Shown here: one piece after another, positions 62,913-64,000 of the stretch | Numbering within the stretch: the first letter of the stretch is position 1 | Layout of the letters: each line of letters begins with the position of its first letter | From: Pseudomonadota bacterium | GTDB lineage: Bacteria; Pseudomonadota; Gammaproteobacteria; Burkholderiales; Burkholderiaceae_C | Assembly (NCBI GenBank): GCA_021816585.1 | Contig: JAKAXL010000006.1 | Coordinates: 1 to 64,000 of the forward strand | DNA length: 64,000 bases | Direction: 5' to 3' | The notes under the pieces: model-generated | What the model was told of the DNA's origin: nothing | Seen by the model: only the letters and a program-made list of their open reading frames with translations | Database searches by the model: none | Translations under genes and position numbers: made by a program

Positions 62913-64000
62913 ATGGCAGCAGTCCCCGATTCCGACGCGCGCGCGCCGGCCGCCAACGATGCCGACCCCCAGGAAACCCGCGAGTGGCTCGACGCGCTGC
63001 AGGCGCTGATCGCCAGCGAGGGGCGCGAGCGCGCCCACTTCCTGCTCGAGTCGCTGCTCGACCAGGCGCGCCAGGACGGCGTCGACATGCCCTTCTCGGC
63101 CAACACGGCCTATGTGAACACCATCCCGCCGGACCTTGAAGAGCGAAATCCCGGCAACGTGGAGATCGAGGAGAGGCTGCGCGCGTACATGCGCTGGAAC
63201 GCGATGGCGATGGTGGTGCGGGCGAACCGCCTGCACCCGGCGGACGGCGGAGACCTCGGCGGGCACATCGCGTCCTTCGCGTCGCTGGCGACGATGCTGG
63301 GCAGCGGCTTCAACCATTTCTGGCACGCGCCGAGCGAGGACCATGGCGGCGACCTGGTGTACTTCCAGGGACACAGCGCGCCGGGCATCTATGCCCGCGC
63401 CTTCCTCGAGGGGCGCCTGAGCGAGGAACAACTGGAGCATTTCCGCCAGGAGGTCGACGGCAAGGGCCTGTCGAGCTATCCGCACCCGAAGCTGATGCCC
63501 GATTTCTGGCAGTTCTCGACGGTGTCGATGGGCCTCGGGCCGATCATGGCGATCTACCAGGCGCGCTACCTGAAGTACCTGCACGCGCGCGGGATCGCCG
63601 ACACCTCCAAGCGCAAGGTGTGGGTGTTCTGCGGCGACGGCGAGATGGACGAGCCGGAATCGCTGGGCGCGATCGGCCTGGCCGCGCGCGAGAAGCTCGA
63701 CAACCTGGTGTTCGTCGTCAACTGCAACCTGCAGCGCCTGGACGGCCCGGTGCGCGGCAACGGCAAGATCATCCAGGAACTCGAGGCCGAGTTCCGCGGC
63801 TCCGGCTGGAACGTGATCAAGCTGATCTGGGGCTCGTACTGGGACCCGCTGCTGGCGCGCGACAAGGAAGGCATCCTGCGCCAGGTGATGATGGACGTGC
63901 TCGACGGCGACTACCAGGCCATGAAGGCCAACGACGGCGCCTTCGTGCGCAAGCACTTCTTCGGCCGCCATCCGAAGCTGCTCGAGATGGTCAAGAACCT
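62913..64000 (+). CDS. aceE: pyruvate dehydrogenase E1 component, homodimeric type (3' end outside window)
   Basis: The first 362 residues are present. AceE decarboxylates pyruvate with thiamine diphosphate and passes acetyl to the E2 lipoyl domain. The cofactor-binding motif GDGEMDEPESLG…NCNLQRLDG is visible, and the N-terminus is the long bacterial homodimeric type. Its regulated promoter lies directly upstream. aceF and lpd are presumably downstream of the window. Confidence 0.97.
   Translation, partial: MAAVPDSDARAPAANDADPQETREWLDALQALIASEGRERAHFLLESLLDQARQDGVDMPFSANTAYVNTIPPDLEERNPGNVEIEERLRAYMRWNAMAMVVRANRLHPADGGDLGGHIASFASLATMLGSGFNHFWHAPSEDHGGDLVYFQGHSAPGIYARAFLEGRLSEEQLEHFRQEVDGKGLSSYPHPKLMPDFWQFSTVSMGLGPIMAIYQARYLKYLHARGIADTSKRKVWVFCGDGEMDEPESLGAIGLAAREKLDNLVFVVNCNLQRLDGPVRGNGKIIQELEAEFRGSGWNVIKLIWGSYWDPLLARDKEGILRQVMMDVLDGDYQAMKANDGAFVRKHFFGRHPKLLEMVKN

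Overview
The window is GC-rich chromosomal DNA of a betaproteobacterium, most likely order Burkholderiales. Gene content and order point this way: sdhCDAB-sdhE-gltA, leuCDB-asd-fimV-truA-trpFBA-accD-folC-dedD-cvpA-purF-metZ, pilT/pilU, and aceE beside a FixJ-type two-component system. Genes are densely packed with many 4-base stop/start overlaps. I see no prophage, insertion sequence, CRISPR array or rRNA. The genus cannot be fixed from the sequence alone.

Layout. 0-2.4 kb: the end of a GlrK/QseG/GlrR-type two-component operon, then a 485-bp gap holding a complete sigma54-dependent transcription unit. It has two GlrR-type boxes, a consensus IHF site, a -24/-12 promoter and an intrinsic terminator, which together predict a small RNA of about 145 nt. 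2.4-5.5 kb: DEAD-box helicase and a fused SpmA/SpmB membrane protein. 5.5-8.5 kb: type IV pilus retraction ATPases PilT and PilU flanking a cyclic-nucleotide-binding-domain protein. 8.6-18 kb: housekeeping and stress genes (YggS, thioredoxin-like protein, EttA, acetyltransferase, Do-type protease, SIMPL protein, MFS exporter, PfkB kinase, Tpx). 18-19.7 kb: a Phd/PIN toxin-antitoxin pair with a palindromic operator, tRNA-Ala(CGC) and YaaA. 19.7-22.3 kb: rubrerythrin / Fe-S oxidoreductase / DUF3501 operon.

22.4-34.1 kb is dominated by the TCA cycle: acnA, mdh, a GntR regulator, sdhCDAB with the flavinylation factor sdhE, and gltA, which ends in a strong terminator. 34.2-51.5 kb is one long run of plus-strand biosynthetic genes: leucine, aspartate semialdehyde, FimV, TruA, tryptophan, acetyl-CoA carboxylase beta, folate, cell-division SPOR protein, CvpA, purine, methionine. 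gltX follows.

52.9-53.5 kb is a 555-bp gap with hairpins and a possible 37-codon ORF ahead of an unrecognised 87-residue gene. 53.8-64 kb: pyrD, rpiA, a DUF4124/glutaredoxin protein, an M3 oligopeptidase, folD, a FixJ-type regulator with its PAS sensor kinase, and divergently the start of aceE behind a sigma70 promoter overlapped by a perfect palindrome.

The most noteworthy observation is the GlrR/IHF/sigma54 small-RNA locus at 1944-2291. It copies the regulatory logic of enterobacterial glmY but sits downstream of glrR in a betaproteobacterium.
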